A DNA stretch of 64,000 nt from Nitrospirales bacterium (GCA_029261355.1 JAJDBM010000002.1:62001-126000), one strand, 5' to 3'. Positions 9,381 to 18,867 are shown, counted from the first letter of the stretch. Made by a program: numbers and translations. Notes: generated from the letters alone by a model not told the origin.

Positions 9381-10022
9381 ATGACTAGTCGTCCCAAACA
9401 AGTTCGAGTTGTCGTGTTGACTGAAGACTCTAAGGTCGCCACTCAAGTGAAATTAGCTGGTCACGAGGAAACCATTACCCTCGTGAAAGACTATCAAGCT
9501 CTTGAGAAGGCCATGTCCTCTGAGGACTATAAAGGGGTAGTCCTTGAATGCAATGGGTCAAAAGGACAAAAAATACAAGAAATTGGTGAATCGGTTGATC
9601 TATCCGAGACGTTCGTGCTGGCAGGGCCGTTACCTTCTGTTGATTCTTTAAGTCAATTTGTTCAGTGGATGGGAGCTGGGCAAGAGAAACCCGTCAAGCC
9701 GGACAAGAAGAAATTGAGTTTAGTTGAGTATGTGGAGGCCCAATTCGGGGAATTTGTGCGTGCTATTAAACTAGGCGCGACACAGGACCTGTATCCTACC
9801 TTTATGCGGGCGGTTGAACGTCCCTTAATTGAATTGGCCCTTCAAGAAACGAATGGAAATCAGATGCAAGCCGCTAAGTTGTTGGGGCTCAATCGCAATA
9901 CCTTGCGTAAGAAAATTGGAGAGTTCAAAATATCGGTTGAAGATTGTAAGAGTGAACGAGCCAATAAAAAGACCAAGCAATTGGGTCATGCCAAGGCTAT
10001 CGTCTCAACGCATTCTCGTTAA
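9381..10022 (+). CDS. Fis-type DNA-binding regulator
   Basis: A 213-residue protein. The C-terminal part (about 140-185) is a Fis-family helix-turn-helix: [19 protein letters not shown] followed by [18 protein letters not shown], very close to Fis and to the DNA-binding ends of NtrC-type activators. The N-terminal 110 residues resemble a response-regulator-like alpha/beta fold ([19 protein letters not shown]), but I see no clear phospho-acceptor aspartate, so it may be a degenerate receiver domain. A basic tail follows the HTH. The family bends DNA and acts as a nucleoid or transcription factor; targets are unknown. It lies just upstream of the tRNA-Val gene, which has its own promoter. Confidence 0.75.
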   Translation: MTSRPKQVRVVVLTEDSKVATQVKLAGHEETITLVKDYQALEKAMSSEDYKGVVLECNGSKGQKIQEIGESVDLSETFVLAGPLPSVDSLSQFVQWMGAGQEKPVKPDKKKLSLVEYVEAQFGEFVRAIKLGATQDLYPTFMRAVERPLIELALQETNGNQMQAAKLLGLNRNTLRKKIGEFKISVEDCKSERANKKTKQLGHAKAIVSTHSR

Positions 10023-10046
10023 CGTCTTACAGAGAAAAACAGATTC

Positions 10047-10075
10047 TTGACAACCTGTGAATGGTCGACTAGCAT
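10047..10075 (+). promoter_or_regulatory. promoter of tRNA-Val
   Basis: A perfect -35 TTGACA at 10047-10052 is followed after 17 bases by TAGCAT at 10070-10075. The expected transcription start falls about 10 bases before the mature tRNA 5' end at 10091. Position and spacing make this convincing. Confidence 0.7.
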
Positions 10076-10090
10076 GAGTCAAGGATATAT

Positions 10091-10165
10091 AGGCGCGTAG
10101 CTCAGGGGGAGAGCGCTACCTTGACACGGTAGAGGTCGGCGGTTCAATACCGCCCGCGCCTACCA
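10091..10165 (+). tRNA. tRNA-Val (anticodon GAC)
   Basis: The 75-base sequence folds into a full cloverleaf. The acceptor AGGCGCG pairs with CGCGCCT, the D stem is GCTC/GAGC, the anticodon stem CTACC/GGTAG encloses the loop TTGACAC, and the T stem GGCGG/CCGCC encloses TTCAATA. The discriminator is A and the 3' CCA is encoded in the DNA. Anticodon GAC reads GUC and GUU valine codons. It is flanked by a strong promoter and an intrinsic terminator, so it is a single-gene transcription unit. Confidence 0.97.
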
Positions 10166-10175
10166 CTTCTGTTTG

Positions 10176-10211
10176 AAGGCACCCACAAGACAAAGCGGTG
10201 GTGCCTTTTTC
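10176..10211 (+). terminator. intrinsic terminator after tRNA-Val
   Basis: AAGGCACC at 10176-10183 pairs with GGTGCCTT at 10200-10207, and the stem runs into five T residues. It lies 10 bases downstream of the tRNA 3' end. Confidence 0.85.
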
Positions 10212-10261
10212 ATTTTAAGCTCTATCGCTTTCAAATTCAGGGATGTCCCATTTAAGGGCTG

Positions 10262-12226
10262 TTGACTCACGTGACTGATACCCAATCTTTAATTCACATT
10301 ACTTTTCCTGATGGATCTCGCCAAGAGCTTCCTGAGGGTACTACTGCTGGCCAAGCCCTTGAGCGGTATCAGAGGGGGGGGACTGAAGGAGCAATCGCCG
10401 TAAGCGTTGATGGTATTCCAAAGGATTGGAGTACTCCCCTTCACCAAGACAGTGCTGTAGAGCCTGTCACATTTTCCTCCGATGAGGGTAAGGAAATTTA
10501 TCGCCATAGTAGCACCCATATTATGGCTCAGGCAGTTAAAGAATGTTTTCCCACTGCTCAATTGACGATTGGCCCTGCGATTGAGCAAGGTTTTTTTTAC
10601 GACTTTGCCTTTGAACGGCCATTTACACCAGAAGACTTGGAAATGATTGAAGCCCGTGCGGTGGAGATTATTCAGCGCGGTCTCACCATTACGAGACAAG
10701 AATTCAGCCGGTATGAGGCGATCGAGTTCTTTAAAGCACGTGGTGAAAATTATAAAGTTGAACTCATAGAGAGCTTCCCAGAGGATGAGCCCGTAACCGC
10801 CTATACACAAGGCGAATTTGTTGATTTGTGCCGGGGTCCGCATATCCCAACAACAGGACATGTGAAAGCCTTCAAGTTGTTGAATAGTGCTGGAGCATAT
10901 TGGCGAGGGGATGAACGAAATCCCATGCTTCAACGAATTTATGGTACTTCGTTCCCCACAGAGGAATTGCTCAAGAAGCATTTAGTAAACCTAGAAGAAA
11001 TAAAGAAACGAGATCATCGGAAGCTTGGCAAAGAGTTAGATCTTTTTAGTATTCAAGACGAAACTGGCCCTGGCCTCATTTTGTGGCATCCCAAAGGATC
11101 CCTTGTTCGCTTACTCATTGAAAATTTCTGGAGAGAACAACATATAAAGAATGGGTATGATCTCGTATATTCTCCCCATGTGGCGCGACTAGATTTATGG
11201 AAAACGAGTGGGCATCTCGATTACTACCGTGAGAATATGTATGCCCCCATGGCAGTTGAGTCGAGTGAATACCAACTAAAGCCCATGAATTGCCCTTTCC
11301 ACATTATGGTGTACAAGTCTCATCTCAGGAGTTACCGTGATCTTCCCCTTCGCTATGGAGAGTTGGGAACGGTGTATCGTTATGAGCGTTCCGGAGTTCT
11401 ACATGGGTTGATGCGGGTTCGAGGGTTCACCCAAGATGATGCGCATTTGTTTTGTCGGCCGGATCAATTAGCAAGTGAAGTCTCGAAGGTACTAGACTTT
11501 ACCATCTTTGTTCTTCAAACATTCGGCTTTACGGAATGTGAGATGTATCTGTCCACACGACCGGAAAAAGCTGTTGGATCAACTGAGCAATGGGACCAAG
11601 CTACAGAGGCACTTGAAACGGCGTTGAAAGATGGTCAGTTTGATTATAAACTTGATCCAGGCGAAGGGGTCTTTTATGGACCAAAGATTGATGTCAAGAT
11701 CAAGGATGCTTTAGGACGGTCATGGCAATGTTCAACCATTCAAGTAGACTTTAATAATCCTAACCGATTTGGACTCAGTTATATTGGAGAAGATGGAAAA
11801 TCACATCAACCAATTATGATTCATCGAGCCCTTATGGGTTCTATCGAACGATTTTTTGGTATATTATTAGAACATTACGGTGGAGCATTTCCTACCTGGC
11901 TTGCACCTGTACAGGTAAAACTGTTGCCAATTTCTGATAAACAGCAAGAATATGGGGTCTCAATCGTTGATAAATTGGTAAAAGCAGGCTGTCGGGCCGA
12001 ATCGGACTTGCGGAATGAGAAAATAGGCCTTAAAATCCGTGAAGCTGAAAAAGCCAAGGTTCCCTATATGCTTGTCGTGGGTGAGCGGGAAAGTGAAAGT
12101 GAAACCGTGTCAGTGAGAAAGCGTAATGGGAAGAGTTTAGGAACAATGTCGGTGGAGGAGGTTCTTACGATTATTCAAAGCGATATTCCTTCTATTCTGT
12201 CACATGAAGCCTCGCGTACAGTATGA
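10262..12226 (+). CDS. thrS: threonine-tRNA ligase ThrRS
   Basis: A 654-residue class II synthetase of normal length. It has an N-terminal TGS domain (~1-65), the second-additional editing domain with HSSTHIMAQAVKECFP, and the catalytic core with the zinc-site segment KPMNCPFHIMVYKS, motif 2 RYERSGVLHGLMRVRGFTQDDAH and motif 3 MIHRALMGSIERFFGILLE. An anticodon-binding domain ends the protein. The start is uncertain: TTG at 10262 gives MTHVTD, while GTG at 10271 lies 12 bases after an AGGG and is equally likely. The 3' end overlaps infC by four bases (ATGA), which suggests translational coupling in a thrS-infC-rpmI-rplT operon. Confidence 0.96.
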   Translation: MTHVTDTQSLIHITFPDGSRQELPEGTTAGQALERYQRGGTEGAIAVSVDGIPKDWSTPLHQDSAVEPVTFSSDEGKEIYRHSSTHIMAQAVKECFPTAQLTIGPAIEQGFFYDFAFERPFTPEDLEMIEARAVEIIQRGLTITRQEFSRYEAIEFFKARGENYKVELIESFPEDEPVTAYTQGEFVDLCRGPHIPTTGHVKAFKLLNSAGAYWRGDERNPMLQRIYGTSFPTEELLKKHLVNLEEIKKRDHRKLGKELDLFSIQDETGPGLILWHPKGSLVRLLIENFWREQHIKNGYDLVYSPHVARLDLWKTSGHLDYYRENMYAPMAVESSEYQLKPMNCPFHIMVYKSHLRSYRDLPLRYGELGTVYRYERSGVLHGLMRVRGFTQDDAHLFCRPDQLASEVSKVLDFTIFVLQTFGFTECEMYLSTRPEKAVGSTEQWDQATEALETALKDGQFDYKLDPGEGVFYGPKIDVKIKDALGRSWQCSTIQVDFNNPNRFGLSYIGEDGKSHQPIMIHRALMGSIERFFGILLEHYGGAFPTWLAPVQVKLLPISDKQQEYGVSIVDKLVKAGCRAESDLRNEKIGLKIREAEKAKVPYMLVVGERESESETVSVRKRNGKSLGTMSVEEVLTIIQSDIPSILSHEASRTV

Positions 12227-12741
12227 GTCGACCTCAAGTCGTCAAACAACGCATTAATCATCTCATACGTGTACCTGAAGTTCGAGTAATTGGAGCTGAA
12301 GGTGAACAACTTGGGGTATTGAAGACGCCTGATGCTGTTCGGCAGGCAAAAGACTCTGGCTATGATTTGGTAGAGGTTGCGCCAACTGCTGATCCTCCAG
12401 TTTGTCGAATCATGGACTTTGGGAAGTTCAAGTATGAACAGAGTAAAAAGCAACACCGAACGAAGCAACATCAGAAGTCAACTCAGGTTAAAGAAATTAA
12501 GCTGAGGCCTCGCACAGATAAGCATGACCTTGAAACAAAGGTTCGTCAGATACGAGGATTCCTTGAAGAGGGAAATAAGACAAAAGTAACAGTCATGTTT
12601 CGTGGTCGTGAAATGGCTAACAAAGAGTTTGGCTTTACGGCAATCCAAAAAGTGATTGAAGGGCTCAATGAATTTGGCATAATAGAAAGTTCTCCTCGCC
12701 TCGAAGGGCGAAATTTATTTATGATTGTGTCACCAAAATAA
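12223..12741 (+). CDS. infC: translation initiation factor IF-3
   Basis: A 172-residue IF-3 with both domains. The N-terminal half contains VRVIGAEGEQLGVLKTPDAVRQAKDSG and the linker region CRIMDFGKFKYEQSKK; the C-terminal half contains IKLRPRTDKHDLETKVRQIRGFLEEGNKTKVTVMFRGREM. IF-3 binds the 30S subunit and ensures start-codon fidelity. Unlike Escherichia coli infC, which starts with AUU and is autoregulated through it, this gene starts with ATG. It overlaps thrS by four bases and precedes rpmI by 46. Confidence 0.97.
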   Translation: MSRPQVVKQRINHLIRVPEVRVIGAEGEQLGVLKTPDAVRQAKDSGYDLVEVAPTADPPVCRIMDFGKFKYEQSKKQHRTKQHQKSTQVKEIKLRPRTDKHDLETKVRQIRGFLEEGNKTKVTVMFRGREMANKEFGFTAIQKVIEGLNEFGIIESSPRLEGRNLFMIVSPK

Positions 12742-12787
12742 TGGACCTTTTGGAATATTGATTGGTGCAGGGTTTTTGGAGGAATGA

Positions 12788-12991
12788 ATGGCACGGCAAA
12801 AGTTAAAAAATCACTCTGGTGCCAGTAAACGGTTTAAGCGCACAGGAAGTGGAAAGTGGATGAGACGACGCGCCAAAATGCGCCATATTCTGACAACCAA
12901 GCCTCCACGGCAAAAAAATAGACTGTCAGGGCCAGCCATTGTGAGGGAAGTTGATTCACGCGCACTTGATCGATTACTCCCTTACTGTTAA
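12788..12991 (+). CDS. rpmI: 50S ribosomal protein L35
   Basis: A 67-residue, strongly basic protein with the L35 pattern: KLKNHSGASKRFKRTGSGKW followed by HILTTKPPRQKNRLSG. A GGAGG lies a few bases before the ATG. It sits in the conserved order infC-rpmI-rplT. Confidence 0.96.
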   Translation: MARQKLKNHSGASKRFKRTGSGKWMRRRAKMRHILTTKPPRQKNRLSGPAIVREVDSRALDRLLPYC

Positions 12992-13033
12992 TAAAGATAT
13001 CTATCCTAGAATTAAATGAAGGAGAATTAAGTC

Positions 13034-13390
13034 ATGCCACGGGTAAAAGGTGGTCCTCAAACACGGCAGAGAAGAAAAAAGCGGCTCAAGCTTGCTAAAG
13101 GGCAATATGGCGGGAAAAGTAAACTCTTTCGTACTGCTACTGAATCAGTCGATAAGGGAGAAGTTTACGCATATATTGGGCGTAAACAAAGAAAAAGAAG
13201 CTTTCGGCGATTGTGGATTACGAGAATCAACGCCGCGATTCGGGCTCATGAATGCACCTATAGTAAATTCATGAATGCACTTAAAAAAGCTGAAATTATG
13301 ATTGATCGAAAAATGTTGTCAGAGATGGCTATCCATGACCCAGATGGATTTACCAAACTTGTCAATACGGTGAAAGCACAAACTGCTTAA
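13034..13390 (+). CDS. rplT: 50S ribosomal protein L20
   Basis: A 118-residue protein of usual length with the L20 signature [23 protein letters not shown] and later [22 protein letters not shown]20 nucleates assembly of the large subunit. A clear AAGGAG precedes the ATG. It is the last gene of its operon and is followed after only 13 bases by the convergent pheT, with no visible hairpin between them. Confidence 0.97.
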   Translation: MPRVKGGPQTRQRRKKRLKLAKGQYGGKSKLFRTATESVDKGEVYAYIGRKQRKRSFRRLWITRINAAIRAHECTYSKFMNALKKAEIMIDRKMLSEMAIHDPDGFTKLVNTVKAQTA

Positions 13391-13403
13391 TCCGCTATGG
13401 TAT

Positions 13404-15095
13404 TTAGTTATTCTTTTGAATCTGAAACTCAAATGTGGCGATTGGCATATTAATCTGCCAGGCTTCAAGAACCTCAGGGTGAAGTTCCCCAATATATCCC
13501 ACCTCGTGTTTTCCACAAATAATTTTACCGACCCGCCCATCTAAATAAGAATGGTGGGTTGTTGGTTCCAATCGATAGTCTCGAACAAGATAGTACATTA
13601 GGAGATCCAGGTAAGAATGGATCTCTGAAAAGCTAGCCCCCGGCTGAGCTATGATGGCTGATATCGTTCCAACCGTGCGAGACCCAAGATCTACTCCCAT
13701 ATCGGGTAGGGCCACTTCTCCAATTTCAAATAATTGATGCGGGTAAAACGATCGAGGAGAGGCTGCCTCAACTCTAAGTAGGAATGGGAGAATTGATGAT
13801 CGGAGGCACGAATAACTTTCTGACATTGCATTCTCAATTTCAACGATATGGCCATGTTCGGTTCCAGCCAATCGCATTCGATCGACTATTTCAGTGCGGG
13901 ACGCCAAAATATTCGAGAACATTTCTTGAAAGCCGAACCCAATCATCAAGTCACGAATTTGATCAGAGAGAGTCTCTACAGGAGAAAGAGCTCCGACTGA
14001 AAAGTTGGCTGGCATGATAGGCGTAAACGAGTCATAGCCACGGCTTATCGCTACGTCTTCTGCCACATCCATTACATGCATCATGTCATGACGATAGGCT
14101 GGGAGTTTGACTGAAAGGGTATGTCTGGTTGCTTTTACCTGGTATCCATATCCAGATAATGCTTGTTGAATGGACTCAGATCCTAAGGGAGTTCCTAATG
14201 CATGCTCTATGGCATTGAGTGAAATACGTTGTGATATAGACATATCGAGAGGTGTCTTTATAGTTTTTCCCATAGCCGTAGCGTATGGGTAGACAATATC
14301 AATTGGGTCAATGACGGCACCTCGATCAGCCAGGTTGACGGCAAAAATATTTAATGTGAGGAGGACCATGGATAAGTCTGTTCCAGTCACCTCAACTAAT
14401 AGATCCGTATCTCCAATCTTCACTTCACCTACTTCTCGGCTATTGATGATGGGTGGAAATGAAAGGACCTGTCCATCTTTATCCCACAGTAGTGGAACAT
14501 GGTCGGCATTCGACAGTTGTGCTCCATATTCCAAGCCCTTCGGGTGAATAGCCAAAATTTCTTTGGGGGTCATCTTTTCAGTGAACCCAAGTGGGGTAAA
14601 GCGAGCCTCTTCAGATTTCACCAAGCCATAGGTGATAGGAAAGGAAATGGCTGGCAACCGATAGACCCCAATTGAAACAGTTTGGCGTTTTCTTCCAAAG
14701 ATATCCGCTAATTTTTCTTGGGTTTGAATGAGCTGGGTTAATCCCAATTCAGTCATGTGATACCCGGTTGTGGCACAAGCTGCCACAAATGGTCGCACAT
14801 CCTCAATTCCAGGGAGAACCATCAAGCGACGCTTGCTTCTTCCTTTGTTCGTTAGAAATGGATAATGGCTTGGCTTGGTATCTAGAGAAACTCGAATCTG
14901 CCGAGCAATGCCTTCGACGCACCATAGGTCAGGCCTGTTACTATCTTGAAGCTCAACACGCAGTTCGCCATTAGTTGGGTTATGATCTTTCAGCTCACCT
15001 TTGACTAAAGAAAGCCAGGTTTCTACTTGATTGATATTAGCGTTTTGTCCAAGTAGTTGTTCGAGGTCGTGATGGAAAATAGAAATAGTTGGCAT
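13404..15095 (-). CDS. pheT: phenylalanine-tRNA ligase beta subunit, archaeal/eukaryotic type
   Basis: A 563-residue PheRS beta subunit. Bacterial PheT is usually near 800 residues, with an N-terminal EMAP/OB domain and a C-terminal anticodon-binding FDX-ACB domain. This protein is the short form of about 550 residues found in archaea, eukaryotes and spirochaetes. It opens directly with MPTISIFHHDLEQLLGQ and has the B3/B4-like region RVELQDSNRPDLWCVEGIAR, then B5-like LNAIEHALGTPLGSESIQQALSGYGYQ and LPAYRHDMMHVMDVAEDVAISRGYD, and ends shortly after YIGELHPEVLEAW. It follows pheS by 8 bases. The type assignment rests on length and domain order read by eye. Confidence 0.9.
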   Translation of the reverse strand: MPTISIFHHDLEQLLGQNANINQVETWLSLVKGELKDHNPTNGELRVELQDSNRPDLWCVEGIARQIRVSLDTKPSHYPFLTNKGRSKRRLMVLPGIEDVRPFVAACATTGYHMTELGLTQLIQTQEKLADIFGRKRQTVSIGVYRLPAISFPITYGLVKSEEARFTPLGFTEKMTPKEILAIHPKGLEYGAQLSNADHVPLLWDKDGQVLSFPPIINSREVGEVKIGDTDLLVEVTGTDLSMVLLTLNIFAVNLADRGAVIDPIDIVYPYATAMGKTIKTPLDMSISQRISLNAIEHALGTPLGSESIQQALSGYGYQVKATRHTLSVKLPAYRHDMMHVMDVAEDVAISRGYDSFTPIMPANFSVGALSPVETLSDQIRDLMIGFGFQEMFSNILASRTEIVDRMRLAGTEHGHIVEIENAMSESYSCLRSSILPFLLRVEAASPRSFYPHQLFEIGEVALPDMGVDLGSRTVGTISAIIAQPGASFSEIHSYLDLLMYYLVRDYRLEPTTHHSYLDGRVGKIICGKHEVGYIGELHPEVLEAWQINMPIATFEFQIQKNN

Positions 15096-15103
15096 GGGTT
15101 GTT

Positions 15104-16660
15104 TTAAAATTTCCGACGCATATTGCGAACGGCTTCAAGGTCAGAGGTGAAAAGATCTCGGATATCATGAATACCAAGAGCAACCATGGCCATCCGATCA
15201 AGTCCTAAGCCCCATGCAATCACGGGTACGTTAACTCCCAAGGGAATGGTCACTTCTGGGCGGAACAGTCCAGCTCCACCCAGCTCCATCCATCCTAAAT
15301 GAGGATGACGAACGTGGAGTTCTACTGACGGTTCAGTAAAAGGGAAGTAGGCAGGCAAAAACTTTATTTCTTTCGCTTGAGCCATTTCTGAGGCAAAAAG
15401 ATTGAGTAACCCAAGCAAGGTCCGAAAGTTAATTTCATGACCGAGGACAATGCCTTCTACCTGAAAAAAGTCCGTGGCGTGGGTCGCATCAACTTGGTCA
15501 TACCGAAAACATCGTGCAATGGAAAAGTATTTTCCTGGTATATCGGGGGTATTCGCTAAGGTTCGAGCCGAAACAGCGGTTCCCTGGCTACGCAAAATGA
15601 GTCGTCTTGCGCGCTCTCGATCATAGGGATATTGCCAGCCTTTTGAGCCAGTGGCTCCTCCATGTTCATGAGCATCAGCTACCTGCGAAATAAAGGGCTC
15701 CTTAATAGATTTGGCGTGAGTTGGATTTTTAACAAAGTAGACATCGTGAATAGCGCGAGCTGGGTGAAATTGTGGCATATAGAGCGCGTCCATACCCCAA
15801 AACTCGGTTTCAACCAGTTCCCCACGCATCTCCTGAAACCCCATGCTCGTAAGCTTATGTTTGACCGAATCAAGAAATTCTCTATAAGGATGTCGTCGGC
15901 CTACGGCAAGTCGTGGGGGACGAAGACTAATGGAGTACTTTCGAAATGAATGGTTCCGCCATGAACCGTCTTTGAGCATTTCTGGAGTCAATTGTGAGAC
16001 TTCCTCCAAGGACTGGGAAGTCGTTAATTGGCTAATAGCTTGCCCTTCTGGTGTTAAGGCATACGTACGCAGAATATCGTCCTCAATACGGAAAGGTTCT
16101 TGAAGGCTTCCACGTTTGACCGCATATTGTCGAATAAGCGATTGATGGGCAGATGAAAAGTCGGCGAGAGCTTGGGCCTCTTTTGCGACGTGTTCAAGTA
16201 CCGTTCGTAGAGCCGTAGTGGTAGGGCTTTCAGTGCCTGTTCTTTCAAGTACACCTCCTGAGACTAGACGAATAGCTTGATCTTTTTTTAATAGACCGAT
16301 GGCACGGCTGAGTTCAGTAGGTTGAAAGTAGTCATGGGCTTGAAGGTCCTTGACGGTGATTGTCTCACTACGCTCATGATGTTCTTGAATGGATTGGAGA
16401 ATCCATTCAGGAGGAGACGTTGAAGCATGGTAGCTCCTACCAGTTTCGCTTAATGAGACGATTGGCGTGATCTGTTCAGAAGCTAAGGCCAAGAGGTTTT
16501 TGGTCAGCAACCATCCAACGGCCATGCTGATTTGCGAAGGCTCAAGGTCAGTCGCCTCGGCCAGCTCGGTATCAGAACGTGGGCAGTCCGCGTCTTTTAA
16601 AATGGTCAGCACCTTCGTTTCAAGTGGATGAAGGCTGTCGAGTAGTGCCGTGGTATCCAT
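15104..16660 (-). CDS. pheS: phenylalanine-tRNA ligase alpha subunit, archaeal/eukaryotic type
   Basis: A 518-residue catalytic subunit, compared with about 340 in most bacteria. The first ~230 residues are helical winged-HTH-like repeats (LEPSQISMAVGWLLTKNLL, FQPTELSRAIGLLKKDQAI) typical of archaeal and cytosolic eukaryotic alpha subunits, where they replace the bacterial N-terminal coiled coil. The catalytic core shows MGFQEMRGELVETEFWGMDAL, GGATGSKGWQYPYDRERARR, FRYDQVDATHATDFFQVEG and motif 3 WGLGLDRMAMVALGIHDIRDLF. AGGA lies 7 bases before the ATG. It is in line with rsmB and rpe upstream and pheT downstream, with 8-base gaps to both rpe and pheT, so these four are likely one operon. Confidence 0.92.
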   Translation of the reverse strand: MDTTALLDSLHPLETKVLTILKDADCPRSDTELAEATDLEPSQISMAVGWLLTKNLLALASEQITPIVSLSETGRSYHASTSPPEWILQSIQEHHERSETITVKDLQAHDYFQPTELSRAIGLLKKDQAIRLVSGGVLERTGTESPTTTALRTVLEHVAKEAQALADFSSAHQSLIRQYAVKRGSLQEPFRIEDDILRTYALTPEGQAISQLTTSQSLEEVSQLTPEMLKDGSWRNHSFRKYSISLRPPRLAVGRRHPYREFLDSVKHKLTSMGFQEMRGELVETEFWGMDALYMPQFHPARAIHDVYFVKNPTHAKSIKEPFISQVADAHEHGGATGSKGWQYPYDRERARRLILRSQGTAVSARTLANTPDIPGKYFSIARCFRYDQVDATHATDFFQVEGIVLGHEINFRTLLGLLNLFASEMAQAKEIKFLPAYFPFTEPSVELHVRHPHLGWMELGGAGLFRPEVTIPLGVNVPVIAWGLGLDRMAMVALGIHDIRDLFTSDLEAVRNMRRKF

Positions 16661-16668
16661 GAATATTC

Positions 16669-17349
16669 CTAGACGGTGGTCGTCTCTCCTGACGTTCGCA
16701 TCTGCTGAATCGTCTGTGAATAATTGTCACTCCCAAAAATAGCGGATCCAGAAACCAAGACATCAGCTCCAGCCTTGATAATCGCACCGGCATTTTGGAG
16801 ATTGACTCCCCCATCAACTTCCAAGAGCCCTGGTCCTTGTGAGCGTTTGAGCAATTGGCGAACCTGAGAAATTTTCTCAAGACAGGAGGGGATAAATTTT
16901 TGTCCACCAAACCCTGGATTGACAGACATCACAAGGATTAAGTCAACCTCACTAGCCACTTGCTCTAATGTGCTGACTGAGGTCGCAGGGTTCAAGGTGA
17001 CACCCGTTTTGACCTTATGTTCTTTGATACATTGGAGCGTTCGGTGAAGGTGGGGGCAGGCTTCCACATGAACGGTAAGGTAATCAGCCCCGGCTTCGGC
17101 GAATTCCCCAATAAAGTCATCGGGGTTTGTCATCATCAAATGCACATCTAGAGGAAGCGTCGTGACTTTGCGAAGTGCTTCAACGATGGGTGGTCCAACC
17201 GTCAAGTTTGGGACAAAATGCCCGTCCATCACATCGATGTGAATCCAATCGGCACCAGCAGATTCCAAGTGATGAACGGCATCAGCAAGCTGACCGAAAT
17301 CAGCAGAAAGAATGGATGGAGCAATGAGTGGCGTTGATGGCATGGTCAC
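16669..17349 (-). CDS. rpe: ribulose-phosphate 3-epimerase
   Basis: A 226-residue TIM-barrel enzyme interconverting ribulose-5-P and xylulose-5-P in the pentose phosphate or Calvin pathway. Key motifs are IAPSILSADFGQL, HIDVMDGHFVPNLTVGP (metal-binding His and Asp), VHLMM, MSVNPGFGGQKFIP and EVDGGVN with the C-terminal phosphate-binding GADVLVSGSAIF. The GTG start at 17349 follows the rsmB stop codon immediately; an in-frame ATG two codons later is the alternative. Translation is therefore likely coupled to rsmB. Confidence 0.96.
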   Translation of the reverse strand: MTMPSTPLIAPSILSADFGQLADAVHHLESAGADWIHIDVMDGHFVPNLTVGPPIVEALRKVTTLPLDVHLMMTNPDDFIGEFAEAGADYLTVHVEACPHLHRTLQCIKEHKVKTGVTLNPATSVSTLEQVASEVDLILVMSVNPGFGGQKFIPSCLEKISQVRQLLKRSQGPGLLEVDGGVNLQNAGAIIKAGADVLVSGSAIFGSDNYSQTIQQMRTSGETTTV

Positions 17350-18780
17350 CTATTCCCTTTTCTTAAATCGAGTTGCAAAAAACCCATCCATCGAAAAGGC
17401 ATTGAAGGAGGTGAGCAAACATCCTGTTTCATCAATGAGAGTCTGTGCGGACTGAGGGACCCATGGTTCGACTGAGTCTTGATGAAAGTCGGGATGTTGT
17501 TCGAGAAATGTCGCCAAAACGTGGCGAGTTTCTTCGATTTCTGTCGAGCAGGCACTATAGACCAACACTCCACCAGGTCTCAAGAGTGGAGAGACGCGAG
17601 CAAGAATTTTCCTTTGTATGTCATAGGCCTGTTGAATCAGGTCAGGTCCCTTCAACCATTTCCCTTCGGGATGACGACGAAGGACCCCAAGCCCAGAACA
17701 GGGAGCATCGACTAAAATTCGATCAAACTGCTGAGTGAAAAGGGAAGCCCTGGAACGAGATTGAGGTGGGGATGTCGTCGTAAGAGGTAATTCAAGAGTA
17801 TTTTGCATAATATCGGCACAGACTGACGATATATTTGTCAGGCCGAGTCGTTGAACGTTTGAGGTCAAAAGATTTAGCCGATGGGCATGTTGATCTATAG
17901 CCGTGATGTGTCCCTGATTATCCATGAGCTGGGCGATATGGGTAGTCTTCCCTCCCGGTGCGGCGCATACATCTAATACATGATGCTCAGGCTTCAGATC
18001 TAATAAGGGCGGAATGAGCTGAGCAGCTTCATCCTCAATATAGCACCATCCATCTTTGAGGGGGGGGAGATCGTTCAGCTTTCCACATTTTTCCAGAACT
18101 AACCCGATTGGACTGACTTCAGTTTTTTTGACTTCAAATCCTTCTGACTGAAGCCGAGTAGCCAGTTGGTCTCGAGAGCAACATAGTGTATTGGTTCGTA
18201 ATGTGAGGGGCGGTATCTGGAGTGTTGCCTCACACAGGGTTTGTGCCTTTTGTATGCCCCATGCTGAAATCCATCGTTCAACGAGCCAGGACGGGCAGGA
18301 ATACCGAATAGATAGGGCTGCAACAGGATCCTCGGATGGGTCAGGCCAATCTGGAACAGATTGACGCATCACATTTCGAAGAACAGCATTCATCATCCCG
18401 CTCCAATTGCGACCACCTATGGTCTTGGCTAATTTCACTGACTCATTCACGGCAGCAGAATGTGGAATTTTATCAAGATATAGGAGCTGGTAGGCCCCTA
18501 ATCGAAAGATCATCGCGACCGTGAGGGGCAAACGTGACATGGGGCGATCAGCCACCTGATTTAGCCGCCAATCTAAGGTTTGTTGGTGTCGTAAGACCCC
18601 ATAGACGAGTTCGACGATCAGTCCTCGATCCAAGGCGGGAATCTTGGACGCTTCCAAAACAGAATCAACGACGTCGTCTGCAAAAGGTTGTTGTTTATAA
18701 ATTTTTAAAAGAATAGTGAGTGCAAGTGAACGAGAGCCTGCGTATGGTTTTGAGTGATGATTTGGCATAGACGGTTTCAT
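17350..18780 (-). CDS. rsmB: 16S rRNA (cytosine-967-C5)-methyltransferase RsmB
   Basis: A 476-residue protein with an N-terminal NusB-like helical domain (~15-150) and a SAM-dependent RNA C5-methyltransferase domain. It shows the SAM-binding VCAAPGGKTTHIAQLM, DAPCSGLGVLRRHPE with one catalytic Cys, and YSACSTEIEETRHVL with the second. RsmB methylates C967 of 16S rRNA. Start is ATG at 18780, with a second Met four codons later. It heads a tight minus-strand group with rpe, pheS and pheT. Confidence 0.94.
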   Translation of the reverse strand: MKPSMPNHHSKPYAGSRSLALTILLKIYKQQPFADDVVDSVLEASKIPALDRGLIVELVYGVLRHQQTLDWRLNQVADRPMSRLPLTVAMIFRLGAYQLLYLDKIPHSAAVNESVKLAKTIGGRNWSGMMNAVLRNVMRQSVPDWPDPSEDPVAALSIRYSCPSWLVERWISAWGIQKAQTLCEATLQIPPLTLRTNTLCCSRDQLATRLQSEGFEVKKTEVSPIGLVLEKCGKLNDLPPLKDGWCYIEDEAAQLIPPLLDLKPEHHVLDVCAAPGGKTTHIAQLMDNQGHITAIDQHAHRLNLLTSNVQRLGLTNISSVCADIMQNTLELPLTTTSPPQSRSRASLFTQQFDRILVDAPCSGLGVLRRHPEGKWLKGPDLIQQAYDIQRKILARVSPLLRPGGVLVYSACSTEIEETRHVLATFLEQHPDFHQDSVEPWVPQSAQTLIDETGCLLTSFNAFSMDGFFATRFKKRE

Positions 18781-18867
18781 GGTCTAGGGAATCTCTTGCA
18801 ATACATGGAAGGGGTTAAGCGGTCACGAAGCCTGTAAAAGAAGTTCAATGATGTTGCCTGTTATCGA

